64,000 nucleotides of DNA, taken from Pseudomonas sp. Choline-02u-1. GTDB taxonomy: Bacteria > Pseudomonadota > Gammaproteobacteria > Pseudomonadales > Pseudomonadaceae. Below the pieces are notes generated by a model. The model was not told the origin of the DNA, did no database searches, and saw only the letters and a program-made list of their open reading frames with translations. This document shows, in pieces, positions 1-9,315 of the stretch (its first letter is position 1; every line of letters starts with the position of its first letter). The stretch lies in NCBI RefSeq assembly GCF_002836515.1, contig NZ_PJBC01000061.1:1-64000 (forward strand), written 5' to 3'. The position numbers were made by a program, and so were the translations under genes.

Positions 1-180
1 CGCATAACTCTTTGAATCTCAAGGAGTTTTCCGTTTCGACTGCGCCGGAAGTGGGGCGAATTATAGACCTCTGGAATCTGCCGTCAACCGTTAATTTCGC
101 TTTTCTTTCAATTACTTGCGGATTGGCCAAAAAACATCCAAACAGGCGAGAAAGCTGAGCCTTCTATATAGAAGAAGAAC
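1..180. other. Gene-free left edge of window
   Basis: No convincing reading frame is present. The segment lies downstream of the leftward gcdG stop codon and is moderately AT-rich near its right end. I see no clear terminator hairpin for gcdG here and no tRNA-like fold. Whatever gene lies further left is outside the window. Confidence 0.5.
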
Positions 181-1401
181 TTAAACGACTCCCCCTTGCT
201 TCAGCGCCGCTACCGCACCAGCGTCAAGACCCAATACTCGCTGCAGAACCTGCTGCGTATGCTCACCTAATAAAGGAGGCGCAAAACGATACTCGACCGG
301 AGTCTTGGATAACCGGATGGGACTGGCCACCTGAGGCACCATCCCTGCCAACGCATGCGGCAACTCGATCGCTAGGCCGCGCGCCTTCACCTGCTGATCC
401 TCAAAGACCTGCGACAGATCATTGATCGGCCCACAAGGCACTCCCGCCTGCTCCAGCCGAGCAACCCACTCGGCCGTCGTCTTGAAGACCGTCGCCTGAC
501 GGATCAATGGAATCAACACCGCGCGATTCGCCACCCGCAATTTGTTGGTCGCAAAGCGTGGATCATCCGCCCAGTGCGGTTGTCCCGCGACTTCGGCGAA
601 TTTGCGGAACTGCCCGTCATTACCCACGGTGAGGATGAAGTCGCCATCCGCTGTAGGAAAGTCCTGATAAGGCACGATATTCGGGTGAGCATTGCCCAAG
701 CGCTTTGGCGCATCGCCCGTTGTCAGGTAGTTCATTGCCTGATTAGCCAGACAAGCAACCTGAACATCCAGCAATGCCATGTCAATGTGCTGACCACTCC
801 CGCCGTGATCCCGGTGAGCGAGTGCCGCCAGAATCGCCACTGTAGAATATAGCCCGGTGAGAATGTCCGTCAGTGCCACCCCGACTTTCACCGGCCCGGC
901 GCCCTCATCCCCCTCAGGACGACCGGTGATGCTCATCAGCCCGCCCAAGCCCTGAATCATGAAGTCATAGCCGGCGCGCTTGGCGTACGGACCGGTCTGG
1001 CCGAAGCCGGTGATGGAGCAGTAGATCAGATTCGGGTTGAGCACCTTCAGCGATTCATAGTCCAGGCCATAGGCCGCCAGACCGCCCACCTTGAAATTCT
1101 CGATGAGGATGTCCGACTTCGCCGCCAGGTCGCGCACCAGCTTCTGCCCTTCAGGGCGGGTGAAGTCGATGGTCACCGACTGCTTGTTGCGGTTGGCCGA
1201 CAGATAATAAGCCGCTTCCGACGTGTTCTCGCCGTAAGCGTCTTTAAGGAAGGGAGGTCCCCAGGCCCGAGTGTCATCACCATTACCCGGGCGCTCTACC
1301 TTGATCACTTCGGCGCCAAGGTCGGCGAGGATCTGTCCGGCCCAAGGCCCGGCCAGCACTCGCGATAAATCCAGTACCCGCAGATGCGACAGCGCGCCCA
1401 T
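181..1401 (-). CDS. gcdG: CaiB/BaiF family (type III) CoA-transferase, probable succinyl-CoA:glutarate CoA-transferase
   Basis: Protein of 406 residues, the usual length for type III CoA-transferases. The N-terminus (LRVLDLSRVLAGPWAGQ) and the segments NRNKQSVTIDF and GSGQHIDMALLDV are typical of the CaiB/BaiF family. It would move CoA from succinyl-CoA to glutarate in the cytoplasm, making glutaryl-CoA. It lies 14 bp downstream of gcdH on the same strand, and the LysR gene gcdR is divergent from gcdH. This is the glutarate/lysine degradation arrangement known from P. putida, and the substrate is inferred from it. By sequence alone another carboxylic acid acceptor cannot be excluded. Confidence 0.88.
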   Translation of the reverse strand: MGALSHLRVLDLSRVLAGPWAGQILADLGAEVIKVERPGNGDDTRAWGPPFLKDAYGENTSEAAYYLSANRNKQSVTIDFTRPEGQKLVRDLAAKSDILIENFKVGGLAAYGLDYESLKVLNPNLIYCSITGFGQTGPYAKRAGYDFMIQGLGGLMSITGRPEGDEGAGPVKVGVALTDILTGLYSTVAILAALAHRDHGGSGQHIDMALLDVQVACLANQAMNYLTTGDAPKRLGNAHPNIVPYQDFPTADGDFILTVGNDGQFRKFAEVAGQPHWADDPRFATNKLRVANRAVLIPLIRQATVFKTTAEWVARLEQAGVPCGPINDLSQVFEDQQVKARGLAIELPHALAGMVPQVASPIRLSKTPVEYRFAPPLLGEHTQQVLQRVLGLDAGAVAALKQGGVV

Positions 1402-1415
1402 GATCCGCCCTCCTA

Positions 1416-2597
1416 TTAATAGAACGCTTGCAGACCGGTTTGCGCACGCCCGAGGATCAGCGCATGAACGTCGTGGGTACCTTCATAGGTATTCACCACT
1501 TCCAGGTTGACCAAATGACGGGCCACGCCGAACTCATCGGAGATGCCGTTGCCGCCAAGCATGTCGCGCGCCATACGGGCGATGTCCAGCGACTTGCCGC
1601 AGGAGTTGCGCTTCATGATCGAAGTGATTTCGACCGCAGCGGTACCTTCATCCTTCATGCGACCCAAACGCAGGCAGCCTTGCAGCGCCAGAGTGATCTC
1701 GGTCTGCATGTCGGCAAGCTTCTTCTGTACCAGTTGAGTCGCAGCTAACGGGCGACCGAATTGCTGACGATCCAAAGTGTATTGACGCGCGGTGTGCCAG
1801 CAAAACTCGGCGGCACCCAGCGCACCCCAGGAAATGCCGTAGCGTGCCGAGTTGAGGCAGGTGAACGGACCTTTCAGGCCGCGGACATCCGGGAAGATGT
1901 TTTCTTGCGGCACGAACACGTTGTCCATGACGATCTCACCGGTGATCGAAGCGCGCAGGCCGACCTTGCCGTGAATCGCCGGAGCGCTCAGACCTTTCCA
2001 GCCTTTCTCCAGAACGAAGCCACGAATGTCGCCGGCGTCATCCTTGGCCCACACCACGAACACGTCAGCGATCGGGCTGTTGGTGATCCACATTTTTGCG
2101 CCGGTCAGGCTGTAGCCGCCATCGACCTTGCGCGCCCGAGTGATCATCGCGCCAGGATCGGAACCGTGGTTCGGCTCGGTCAGACCAAAGCAGCCGATCC
2201 ATTCGCCCGAAGCCAGTTTTGGCAGGTATTTCTGTTTCTGTGCTTCGGTACCGAATTCATTGATCGGCACCATCACCAGTGAGGATTGGACACTCATCAT
2301 CGAGCGGTAGCCGGAGTCGACGCGCTCGACCTCACGCGCGATCAGACCATAACTGACGTAATTCAGCCCGCTGCCACCGTATTGCTCGGGGATAGTCGCC
2401 CCGAGCAGGCCGACTTCGCCCATCTCGCGGAAGATCGCCGGGTCTGTCTTTTCATGGCGGAATGCTTCAAGGACACGCGGCGCCAGGCTCTGTTGAGCGA
2501 ACTGCTCGGCGGTGTCGCGGATCATGCGCTCTTCTTCGGTGAGCTGTTGATCCAGCAGCAGGGGATCGATCCAGTTGAAGCTAGCTTTACCGCCCAT
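1416..2597 (-). CDS. gcdH: Glutaryl-CoA dehydrogenase
   Basis: FAD-dependent acyl-CoA dehydrogenase of 393 residues that oxidises and decarboxylates glutaryl-CoA to crotonyl-CoA. The start is placed at MGGKASFNWIDPLL because GAGGA lies about 7 bp upstream; the frame stays open 28 codons further but without a better ribosome site. FAD/substrate segments include CFGLTEPNHGSDPG and ITNSPIADVFVVWAK. The catalytic base is expected to be the Glu in NTYEGTHDVHALILG (about residue 372), as in human GCDH. The gene is first in a gcdH-gcdG operon facing gcdR, so GcdR control responding to glutarate is the likely regulation (known from P. putida, inferred here). Confidence 0.95.
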   Translation of the reverse strand: MGGKASFNWIDPLLLDQQLTEEERMIRDTAEQFAQQSLAPRVLEAFRHEKTDPAIFREMGEVGLLGATIPEQYGGSGLNYVSYGLIAREVERVDSGYRSMMSVQSSLVMVPINEFGTEAQKQKYLPKLASGEWIGCFGLTEPNHGSDPGAMITRARKVDGGYSLTGAKMWITNSPIADVFVVWAKDDAGDIRGFVLEKGWKGLSAPAIHGKVGLRASITGEIVMDNVFVPQENIFPDVRGLKGPFTCLNSARYGISWGALGAAEFCWHTARQYTLDRQQFGRPLAATQLVQKKLADMQTEITLALQGCLRLGRMKDEGTAAVEITSIMKRNSCGKSLDIARMARDMLGGNGISDEFGVARHLVNLEVVNTYEGTHDVHALILGRAQTGLQAFY

Positions 2598-2755
2598 GAG
2601 TATGTCCTCGCAAATCGACTGAATTAACGTGGCATTGATCCTAGGCGCGGTTGGCCGCCGCAGCAAACGAGGATTTCGCAACCTCTTGTGCTAATTTCTC
2701 ACTCCGAAACGTCGCGAACAGCCTTTTACGCGGCGCATTAGTGAGGTTGACGTAC
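2598..2755. promoter_or_regulatory. Divergent gcdH/gcdR control region
   Basis: The 158 bp between the start codons of gcdH (leftward) and gcdR (rightward) must hold both promoters. LysR-type activators normally bind such shared regions. An imperfect palindrome (gaggatttcgcaacctc, near 2670) is visible, but I cannot show it is the operator. The frame of gcdR stays open through part of this region without a good ribosome site. Confidence 0.5.
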
Positions 2756-3655
2756 ATGCGCAGAAAGATACCCAGCACGGCCGCCCTGATCAGTTTCGAA
2801 GCGGCCGCTCGCCATGAGAGCTTTACGCGGGCCGCAGAAGAACTTTCCCTCACTCAAGGCGCCATTTGCCGACAGATCGCCAGCCTTGAGGACTTCCTCA
2901 GCGTTGAACTGTTCCGACGCTCACGGCGCGGAGTAAAACTGACTGAGGCAGGACTTTCCTACAGCCGCCGGGTAGCGACTCAGCTCGATGCCGTCGAGCG
3001 CGACACGTTGTCGGTTATGGGTCAGCAAGGCGCCAATGTAATTGAACTGGCGGTAGTTCCCACGTTTGGCACGCAATGGCTGTTGCCGCGTCTGAAGGAT
3101 TTCCAGCACAAGCATCCGGAAGTCACGGTGAACCTGACCAACCGCACCCGCCCGTTCCTGTTTGCCGATACGCAGTTCGATGCGGCGATCTATTTCGGCG
3201 ATGCCGACTGGTCCGGTACCGAGTCCCACAGGTTGATGGGCGAGAATCCGATGCCCGTGTGCAGCCCGACCCTGCTCGGCGACCAAACGCATCTGAACGC
3301 TGACGCCATCGCCGAATTACCGTTGCTGCAACAGACGACCCGCCCGTACGCCTGGCGTCAGTGGTTCGACTCGCAACAGCTAAACATCCCCCGCGACATG
3401 ACAGGCCCACGCTACGAGCTATTCTCCATGCTCGCCCAAGCAGCCATGCACGACATGGGCATTGCGCTGATTCCGCCCTTCCTGATTCAGCGAGAGCTGA
3501 CTGAAAAACGTTTGGTGATCGCCAATCACCAGGCGCTCTCCAGCTTCAAGGCGTATTACCTGATGATTCCTGAGCGAAAGGTCGAATCTGCATCGCTGAA
3601 AGCATTTCGTGACTGGTTGTTACAGCAGGCGAAGAGCTACAGCCTAGAAGACTAG
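2756..3655 (+). CDS. gcdR: LysR-family transcriptional regulator of glutarate catabolism
   Basis: Protein of 299 residues with an N-terminal winged helix-turn-helix (about residues 5-65; ALISFEAAARHESFTRAAEE, LTQGAICRQIASLE) and a GcvA-like effector domain after it. The start MRRKIPSTAAL is chosen because GAGG lies 9 bp upstream; the frame is open 35 codons further but the N-terminus of the family fits the shorter form. It is divergent from gcdH-gcdG, and in P. putida the equivalent protein activates glutarate genes. Its general family is certain; the effector is inferred from context. Confidence 0.88.
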   Translation: MRRKIPSTAALISFEAAARHESFTRAAEELSLTQGAICRQIASLEDFLSVELFRRSRRGVKLTEAGLSYSRRVATQLDAVERDTLSVMGQQGANVIELAVVPTFGTQWLLPRLKDFQHKHPEVTVNLTNRTRPFLFADTQFDAAIYFGDADWSGTESHRLMGENPMPVCSPTLLGDQTHLNADAIAELPLLQQTTRPYAWRQWFDSQQLNIPRDMTGPRYELFSMLAQAAMHDMGIALIPPFLIQRELTEKRLVIANHQALSSFKAYYLMIPERKVESASLKAFRDWLLQQAKSYSLED

Positions 3656-4089
3656 AGGCTCTTATTGATTACTAACCCGGTAGTCAGGAATTTTAAAGCC
3701 CTACAGATATAACTATTTGTCGCCATTTCAATGCCTGTATCCGAAGGTCGTACAGACGTCCCATAAGCGGCGTAAGACGTGGCTTTGAGCCTTCAATGGC
3801 GACACATTGCTGCCTATTCACGCCACCTATCAGAAATTTCTAAATATTCAGCCAGAATCCTTGCAGAGCACGGCCTGCAAGGGCTTCAACTGGCCGTCTG
3901 CGACATTCGGTCACGGCATGACTTGTAGTTAATTTTCCGTCACCCGTCATAATCCCTTGAAGGGCTCAAAGTTCGCCTGCAAAATGCCGCGCCCCGCCTT
4001 GATTTGGCGGGATCGTGCTGATCGGCCGCCCCAGTCGCACCATCCGTAGTGCCTGGGTTTACTCAATAAGATCACGCAGGAGATTTGAC
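3656..4089. other. Intergenic region upstream of the transhydrogenase operon
   Basis: The 434 bp between gcdR and pntAA hold no convincing gene. The left two thirds are relatively AT-rich. A small hairpin (ccccgcc/ggcggg, 3992-4011) lies about 80 bp before the pntAA start. The pnt promoter must be here; no clear operator is seen. Confidence 0.5.
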
Positions 4090-5211
4090 GTGCACATTGG
4101 TGTTCCTCTCGAAACCCAGATCGGTGAAACACGGGTTGCTGCAACCCCGGAAACCATCAAGAAGCTGATCAGTCAAGGCCATAAGGTCACTGTACAAAGC
4201 GGGGCTGGCGTCAAAGCCAGTGTCGTCGACAGTGCCTATGAAGCGGCCGGCGCAAGCATTGGCAGCGCCAATGACGCGTTTGGCGCCGAGCTGATTCTCA
4301 AAGTGGTCGCGCCAAGCGATGCCGAACTGACGCTGATCAAGCGCGGCACGGTGCTGGTGGGCATGCTCAACCCGTTCAACAACGAAACCATCGCCAAAAT
4401 GGCCGAGTGCGGGATTACCGCGTTCGCTCTTGAAGCGGCGCCGCGCACCTCGCGGGCGCAGAGTCTTGATGTGTTGTCTTCGCAGGCGAACATCGCCGGC
4501 TACAAAGCGGTGTTGCTCGCGGCTCACTATTACCCACGCTTCATGCCGATGCTGATGACCGCTGCGGGCACCGTGAAAGCGGCGCGCGTGCTGATTCTAG
4601 GCGCGGGTGTGGCCGGGTTGCAGGCGATTGCCACGGCGAAACGTCTGGGTGCGGTGATCGAAGCGTCTGACGTACGTCCAGCGGTAAAAGAGCAGATCGA
4701 ATCCCTCGGCGCCAAGTTCGTCGATGTGCCCTACGAGACCGATGAAGAACGCGAATGCGCGGTCGGTGTCGGCGGTTACGCGCGCCCGATGCCGGCGAGC
4801 TGGATGCAGCGTCAGGCCCAGGCTGTGCACGAGCGCGCCAAGCAGGCCGATATCGTCATCACCACTGCGCTGATTCCGGGCCGCAAGGCGCCGACGCTGC
4901 TCAGCGCGCAAACCGTGGCGCAGATGAAACCCGGCTCGGTGGTCATCGACCTCGCCGCCGCTCAGGGTGGCAACTGTCCGCTGACCGTGGCCGATCAGGT
5001 CGTTGTGGAAAACGGAGTGACCATCGTCGGCCCGACGAACCTCGCCGGCGAAGTGGCTGCCGATGCTTCGGCGCTGTACGCACGCAACCTGCTGGACTTC
5101 CTCAAGCTGGTGTTCACCAAGGAAGGCCAGTTCGACGTCAACCTCGAAGACGACATCGTCGCCGCGTGCCTGATGTGCCGCGACGGCCAAGTCATCCGCA
5201 AAAACGCCTAA
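4090..5211 (+). CDS. pntAA: NAD(P) transhydrogenase subunit alpha, part 1
   Basis: Protein of 373 residues, the soluble NAD(H)-binding domain I of proton-translocating transhydrogenase. It starts at GTG (HIGVPLETQIGETRVAATPE), preceded by AGGAG 8 bp upstream; an upstream in-frame start at 4015 would add 25 residues unlike the family. The N-terminal half resembles alanine dehydrogenase, and the Rossmann motif is ILGAGVAGLQAIATAKRLGA. The alpha subunit is split in two genes, as usual in Pseudomonas and many alphaproteobacteria, unlike the fused PntA of E. coli. It forms an operon with pntAB (15 bp gap) and pntB. The complex uses the proton gradient to reduce NADP+ with NADH. Confidence 0.95.
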   Translation: MHIGVPLETQIGETRVAATPETIKKLISQGHKVTVQSGAGVKASVVDSAYEAAGASIGSANDAFGAELILKVVAPSDAELTLIKRGTVLVGMLNPFNNETIAKMAECGITAFALEAAPRTSRAQSLDVLSSQANIAGYKAVLLAAHYYPRFMPMLMTAAGTVKAARVLILGAGVAGLQAIATAKRLGAVIEASDVRPAVKEQIESLGAKFVDVPYETDEERECAVGVGGYARPMPASWMQRQAQAVHERAKQADIVITTALIPGRKAPTLLSAQTVAQMKPGSVVIDLAAAQGGNCPLTVADQVVVENGVTIVGPTNLAGEVAADASALYARNLLDFLKLVFTKEGQFDVNLEDDIVAACLMCRDGQVIRKNA

Positions 5212-5226
5212 GCAGGGATTCAGACG

Positions 5227-5547
5227 ATGGAAGAGCTTATCTCCCCCGGTATCTACAATCTGATCATCTTCGTGCTGGCGATTTATGTCGGTTACCACGT
5301 GGTCTGGAACGTTACACCTGCGCTGCATACGCCGTTGATGGCAGTCACCAATGCGATCTCGGCGATCGTCATCGTCGGCGCGATGCTCGCCGCCGCACTG
5401 ACCGTCACCCCGCTGGGTAAAACCATGGGCACCCTCGCCGTGGCACTGGCAGCGGTCAACGTGTTTGGTGGCTTCCTGGTCACCCGGCGCATGCTTGAGA
5501 TGTTCAAGAAGAAAGCCCCGAAAGTAAAAGAAGAGGCGCCGAAGTAA
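5227..5547 (+). CDS. pntAB: NAD(P) transhydrogenase subunit alpha, part 2 (membrane part)
   Basis: Small protein of 106 residues with three to four predicted membrane helices (IYNLIIFVLAIYVGYHVVW, AISAIVIVGAMLAAALTV, MGTLAVALAAVNVFGGFLV) and a basic tail. It corresponds to the membrane part of the alpha subunit that is fused to the NAD domain in E. coli. It contributes helices to the proton channel together with PntB. The stop codon overlaps the start of pntB by one base (TAATG), which implies translational coupling. Confidence 0.93.
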   Translation: MEELISPGIYNLIIFVLAIYVGYHVVWNVTPALHTPLMAVTNAISAIVIVGAMLAAALTVTPLGKTMGTLAVALAAVNVFGGFLVTRRMLEMFKKKAPKVKEEAPK

Positions 5548-6980
5548 TGAGCATGAATCTCGTCACGACGCTCTACCTGATCGCGTCGATCTGCTTTATC
5601 CAGGCCCTCAAAGGCCTGTCGCACCCGACCACTTCGCGGCGCGGCAACCTGTTCGGCATGCTCGGCATGGCGCTGGCCATCATCACTACGGTTGGCCTCA
5701 TCTATAAGTTAGGCGCTGAGCTTGCCACTGCCGGGATCGGTTACGTGATCGTCGGGCTGCTGGTCGGCGGCACCGCCGGTTCGATCATGGCCAAGCGCGT
5801 TGAAATGACCAAGATGCCGGAACTGGTTGCGTTCATGCACAGCATGATCGGCCTCGCGGCAGTGTTCATCGCTATCGCCGCGGTGGTTGAGCCGCAGTCG
5901 TTGGGTATCGTCAAACAGCTGGGCGACGCGATTCCGGCGGGCAACCGTCTGGAGCTGTTCCTCGGTGCAGCCATCGGTGCGATCACCTTCTCCGGCTCAG
6001 TGATTGCCTTCGGCAAGCTCTCGGGCAAGTACAAATTCCGCCTGTTCCAGGGCGCACCGGTACAGTTCGCCGGGCAGCACAAGCTCAACGCCGTATTGGG
6101 CCTGGCCACGCTGGCACTCGGCCTGACCTTCATGTTCACGGGCAACCTCACCGCGTTCGCGCTGATGCTGGCGCTGGCGTTCGTGATGGGCGTGCTGATC
6201 ATCATCCCGATCGGCGGCGCCGATATGCCGGTGGTGGTGTCGATGCTCAACAGCTACTCGGGCTGGGCGGCGGCGGGGATCGGCTTCTCGCTGAACAACT
6301 CGATGCTGATCATTGCCGGCTCGCTGGTGGGTTCGAGCGGCGCGATCCTCTCGTACATCATGTGCAAGGCGATGAACCGTTCCTTCTTTAATGTATTGCT
6401 TGGCGGTTTCGGTAATACGGCCGATGCAGGTCCTGCCGGTGCGCAGGAAGCCCGCCCGGTGAAATCCGGCTCGGCGGACGACGCAACCTTCCTGCTGACC
6501 AACGCCGACACCGTGATCATCGTGCCGGGTTATGGTCTGGCGGTAGCCCGTGCGCAACACGCACTGAAGGAACTGACCGAGAAGCTGACCCATCGCGGCG
6601 TAACCGTGAAGTACGCGATTCACCCGGTGGCCGGTCGCATGCCTGGGCACATGAACGTCCTGCTCGCCGAGGCCGAAGTGCCTTACGATCAGGTGTTCGA
6701 GATGGAAGACATCAACTCCGAGTTCGGTCAGGCCGACGTGGTACTGGTGCTCGGCGCGAACGACGTGGTCAACCCGGCCGCGAAGAACGATCCGAAATCG
6801 CCGATTGCCGGCATGCCGATTCTCGAGGCGTTCAAGGCCAAGACCATCATCGTCAACAAGCGCTCGATGGCCAGCGGCTATGCCGGTCTGGACAACGAAC
6901 TGTTTTACCTGGACAAGACCATGATGGTCTTCGGCGATGCGAAGAAGGTCATCGAAGACATGGTCAAAGCGGTCGAGTAA
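5547..6980 (+). CDS. pntB: NAD(P) transhydrogenase subunit beta
   Basis: Protein of 477 residues. About the first 280 form a membrane domain of many helices; the C-terminal 180 form the NADP(H)-binding domain III, recognised by VPGYGLAVARAQHAL, HPVAGRMPGHMNVLLAEA, VLGANDVVNPAA and IVNKRSMASGYAG. With PntAA and PntAB it makes the inner-membrane complex that couples proton entry to NADPH formation. Length and motifs are normal. A rho-independent terminator follows 18 bp after the stop. Confidence 0.96.
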   Translation: MSMNLVTTLYLIASICFIQALKGLSHPTTSRRGNLFGMLGMALAIITTVGLIYKLGAELATAGIGYVIVGLLVGGTAGSIMAKRVEMTKMPELVAFMHSMIGLAAVFIAIAAVVEPQSLGIVKQLGDAIPAGNRLELFLGAAIGAITFSGSVIAFGKLSGKYKFRLFQGAPVQFAGQHKLNAVLGLATLALGLTFMFTGNLTAFALMLALAFVMGVLIIIPIGGADMPVVVSMLNSYSGWAAAGIGFSLNNSMLIIAGSLVGSSGAILSYIMCKAMNRSFFNVLLGGFGNTADAGPAGAQEARPVKSGSADDATFLLTNADTVIIVPGYGLAVARAQHALKELTEKLTHRGVTVKYAIHPVAGRMPGHMNVLLAEAEVPYDQVFEMEDINSEFGQADVVLVLGANDVVNPAAKNDPKSPIAGMPILEAFKAKTIIVNKRSMASGYAGLDNELFYLDKTMMVFGDAKKVIEDMVKAVE

Positions 6981-6998
6981 TTCACCCTTGCAACAGCG

Positions 6999-7026
6999 AA
7001 CGCCCCGACTTGTCGGGGCGTTTTTG
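6999..7026 (+). terminator. Rho-independent terminator of pntAA-pntAB-pntB
   Basis: Stem of ten base pairs (aacgccccga / tcggggcgtt) with a four-base loop (cttg), followed by a T run. It lies just after the pntB stop codon. Confidence 0.92.
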
Positions 7027-7194
7027 TTTGCGCCGGACAGTGGACAATTTGCCGCGTTGTTGCAGATCCGGTAACGGTGTTTTACTTCAAGCCCGCTAAA
7101 TAGAGGCCTCGTTTGCGACCTTGGTAGCGGGACAGGCGCCGGCCAAATTCACTAGACTGCGCATCCTGCTACTCGTTGCCCGAGATAATAATCC

Positions 7195-8688
7195 ATGTAC
7201 CGTGACCGTATTCGCCTGCCTTCGTTGTTGGATAAAGTGATGAGCGCTGCCGACGCCGCTGCTCTGATTGAGGACGGCATGACCGTCGGCATGAGCGGTT
7301 TCACCCGCGCCGGCGAAGCCAAAGCCGTTCCTCACGCACTGGCCGAGCGCGCCAAGGTCACTCCGCTGAAGATCAGCCTCATGACCGGCGCCAGCCTGGG
7401 CAACGACCTCGACAAGCAACTGACCGAGGCCGGCGTGCTGTCGCGGCGCATGCCGTTCCAGGTCGACAGCACCTTGCGCAAGGCGATCAACGCCGGCGAA
7501 GTGATGTTCATCGACCAGCATCTCTCGGAAACGGTCGAGCAGTTGCGCAACCAGCAGTTGAAGCTGCCGGACATTGCCGTCATCGAGGCAGTCGCCATCA
7601 CCGAACAGGGCCATATTGTGCCAACTACTTCGGTGGGCAACTCGGCCAGCTTCGCGATCTTCGCCAAGCAGGTCATCGTCGAGATCAACCTGGCGCACAA
7701 CGCCAACCTCGAAGGCCTGCACGACATCTATATCCCGACGTACCGTCCGACGCGCACGCCAATCCCGCTGGTAAAAGTCGACGATCGCATCGGCAGTACG
7801 GCGATTCCGATTCCGCCTGAAAAGATCGTTGCGATTGTCATCACCCAGCAGTCGGACTCGCCGTCCACCGTGTCAGTACCGGACGTTGATACCCATGCCA
7901 TTGCTGAACACCTGATCACCTTTTTCAAGCAGGAAGTTGCGGCCGGGCGCATGACCAACAAGCTCGGCCCGCTGCAGGCCGGCATCGGCAACATTGCCAA
8001 CGCGGTGATGTGTGGCTTGATCGACTCGCCGTTCGAAGACCTGACCATGTATTCCGAAGTGCTGCAGGACTCGACCTTCGACCTGATCGACGCCGGCAAG
8101 CTGAGCTTCGCCTCAGGCAGCTCGATCACCTTGTCCGAGCGGCGCAACAGCGACGTGTTCGGCAACCTGGAAAAGTACAAGGACAAGCTGATTCTAAGGC
8201 CGCAGGAGATCTCCAATCACCCCGAGGTGGTGCGCCGCCTAGGCATCATCGGCATCAACACCGCGCTGGAATTCGATATCTACGGCAACGTCAATTCCAC
8301 CCATGTCTGCGGCACGCGGATGATGAACGGCATCGGCGGTTCGGGCGATTTCGCGCGCAATGCGCATCTGGCTGTATTCGTGACCAAGTCGATCGCCAAG
8401 GGCGGCGCCATTTCCAGTGTGGTGCCGATGGTCAGCCACGTCGACCATACCGAGCATGACGTCGACATTCTGGTGACCGAAGTCGGGCTGGCCGATTTGC
8501 GCGGCCTGGCGCCACGCGAGCGAGCGCGGGTGATCATCGACAACTGCGTGCACCCGGACTTTCGTCCGGCACTGAATGATTACTTCAGCGCTGCTTGCGC
8601 TGTTGGCGGTCACACCCCACATATTTTGCGCGAAGCCCTGAGCTGGCATATGAACCTGGAAGAAACCGGGCGCATGCTTGCGGTGTAA
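7195..8688 (+). CDS. Acetyl-CoA hydrolase/transferase family protein, probable succinyl-CoA:acetate CoA-transferase
   Basis: Protein of 497 residues of the Ach1/AarC/Cat1 family (PA5445 type). The Glu in MYSEVLQDS (residue 288) is at the place expected for the CoA-thioester-forming glutamate (Glu294 in AarC). Other family hallmarks are GMSGFTRAGEAK near the N-terminus, GIGNIANAV, and EFDIYGNVNSTHVCGTRMM followed by GIGGSGDF. It would exchange CoA between acyl-CoA (acetyl, succinyl, perhaps propionyl) and short carboxylates in the cytoplasm. It is monocistronic: 214 bp follow pntB and 321 bp precede the next gene. The exact acceptor cannot be read from sequence. Confidence 0.9.
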   Translation: MYRDRIRLPSLLDKVMSAADAAALIEDGMTVGMSGFTRAGEAKAVPHALAERAKVTPLKISLMTGASLGNDLDKQLTEAGVLSRRMPFQVDSTLRKAINAGEVMFIDQHLSETVEQLRNQQLKLPDIAVIEAVAITEQGHIVPTTSVGNSASFAIFAKQVIVEINLAHNANLEGLHDIYIPTYRPTRTPIPLVKVDDRIGSTAIPIPPEKIVAIVITQQSDSPSTVSVPDVDTHAIAEHLITFFKQEVAAGRMTNKLGPLQAGIGNIANAVMCGLIDSPFEDLTMYSEVLQDSTFDLIDAGKLSFASGSSITLSERRNSDVFGNLEKYKDKLILRPQEISNHPEVVRRLGIIGINTALEFDIYGNVNSTHVCGTRMMNGIGGSGDFARNAHLAVFVTKSIAKGGAISSVVPMVSHVDHTEHDVDILVTEVGLADLRGLAPRERARVIIDNCVHPDFRPALNDYFSAACAVGGHTPHILREALSWHMNLEETGRMLAV

Positions 8689-9009
8689 ATCACACAGATC
8701 AACACCGGCGCAAACACAATTTGCGTCGGTGGGAAGATTAGCTGAAGCATAACCGTATAAAACTGTACTACTGTACTGGTCATTTCCTACAGCAAAACCC
8801 TACACGAGCTCTCTCAAAAGGCAAAATCGCACCATTAATGTGCGGACAGGTACAGTTTGCCCAATTTCGACCCGTACACCATCCATAAACAGTTAACTGC
8901 TCACTCACAATACAAATGAACTGTATCTACAGAGACTATCCAAACGAGAGGATCATGGGCACCAGTCAAACCACTACCTGATCCCGCCACAAGCGGAAGG
9001 ATGTCAACC
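8689..9009. promoter_or_regulatory. Intergenic control region with repeated ACTGTACT-like motifs
   Basis: 321 bp without a gene. It contains ACTGTACT twice in direct tandem (8762-8769, 8770-8777), the inverted form GTACAGT (8850-8856), and AACTGTATCTACAGAGACT (8919-8937) about 70 bp before the DUF1127 start. Similar motifs recur beyond the DUF1127 gene (near 9365 and 9398). Direct or inverted repeats of this kind are typical of GntR/MocR-family operators, but no MocR gene is adjacent. Confidence 0.45.
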
Positions 9010-9225
9010 ATGGAACGTACACTCAGTTCCGAACTGTTCTTCGAAGACAAAGCTGTAAACACCCAGGCTTCCCTGCCTCTGCGCGTTATTGCCAACCTGA
9101 TGTTGTGGCAGCGCCGCATCTCCAGCCGCCATCAATTGGCCCGTCTGGATTCGCGTTTGCTGGCTGACGCCGGCATCAGCGAAGCTCAACGCTACGAAGA
9201 GCTGAGCAAGCCGTTCTGGCGCTAA
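9010..9225 (+). CDS. DUF1127 domain-containing small protein
   Basis: Protein of 71 residues. The C-terminal half has the DUF1127 (YjiS-like) signature: a tryptophan-arginine segment (LMLWQRRISSRHQLARLD) followed by SRLLADAGISEAQRYEELSKPFW. The start at the second ATG (MERTLSSELF) is chosen because GGAAGG is 9 bp upstream of it but directly abuts the ATG at 9001. Short DUF1127 proteins are implicated in RNA or regulator binding in other bacteria; the role here is unknown. A terminator follows at 9285. Confidence 0.85.
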   Translation: MERTLSSELFFEDKAVNTQASLPLRVIANLMLWQRRISSRHQLARLDSRLLADAGISEAQRYEELSKPFWR

Positions 9226-9284
9226 GCAGCGTCGCTGGCTCTGGTCGCAAGACCCACCGCCAGCAACCCGAATTGCACAAGCAG

Positions 9285-9315
9285 AACCCGTCGTGGGCAA
9301 CCACGACGGGTTTTG
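9285..9315 (+). terminator. Rho-independent terminator after the DUF1127 gene
   Basis: Perfect 12-bp stem (aacccgtcgtgg / ccacgacgggtt) with a gcaa loop and a T run after it, 60 bp downstream of the stop codon. Confidence 0.9.
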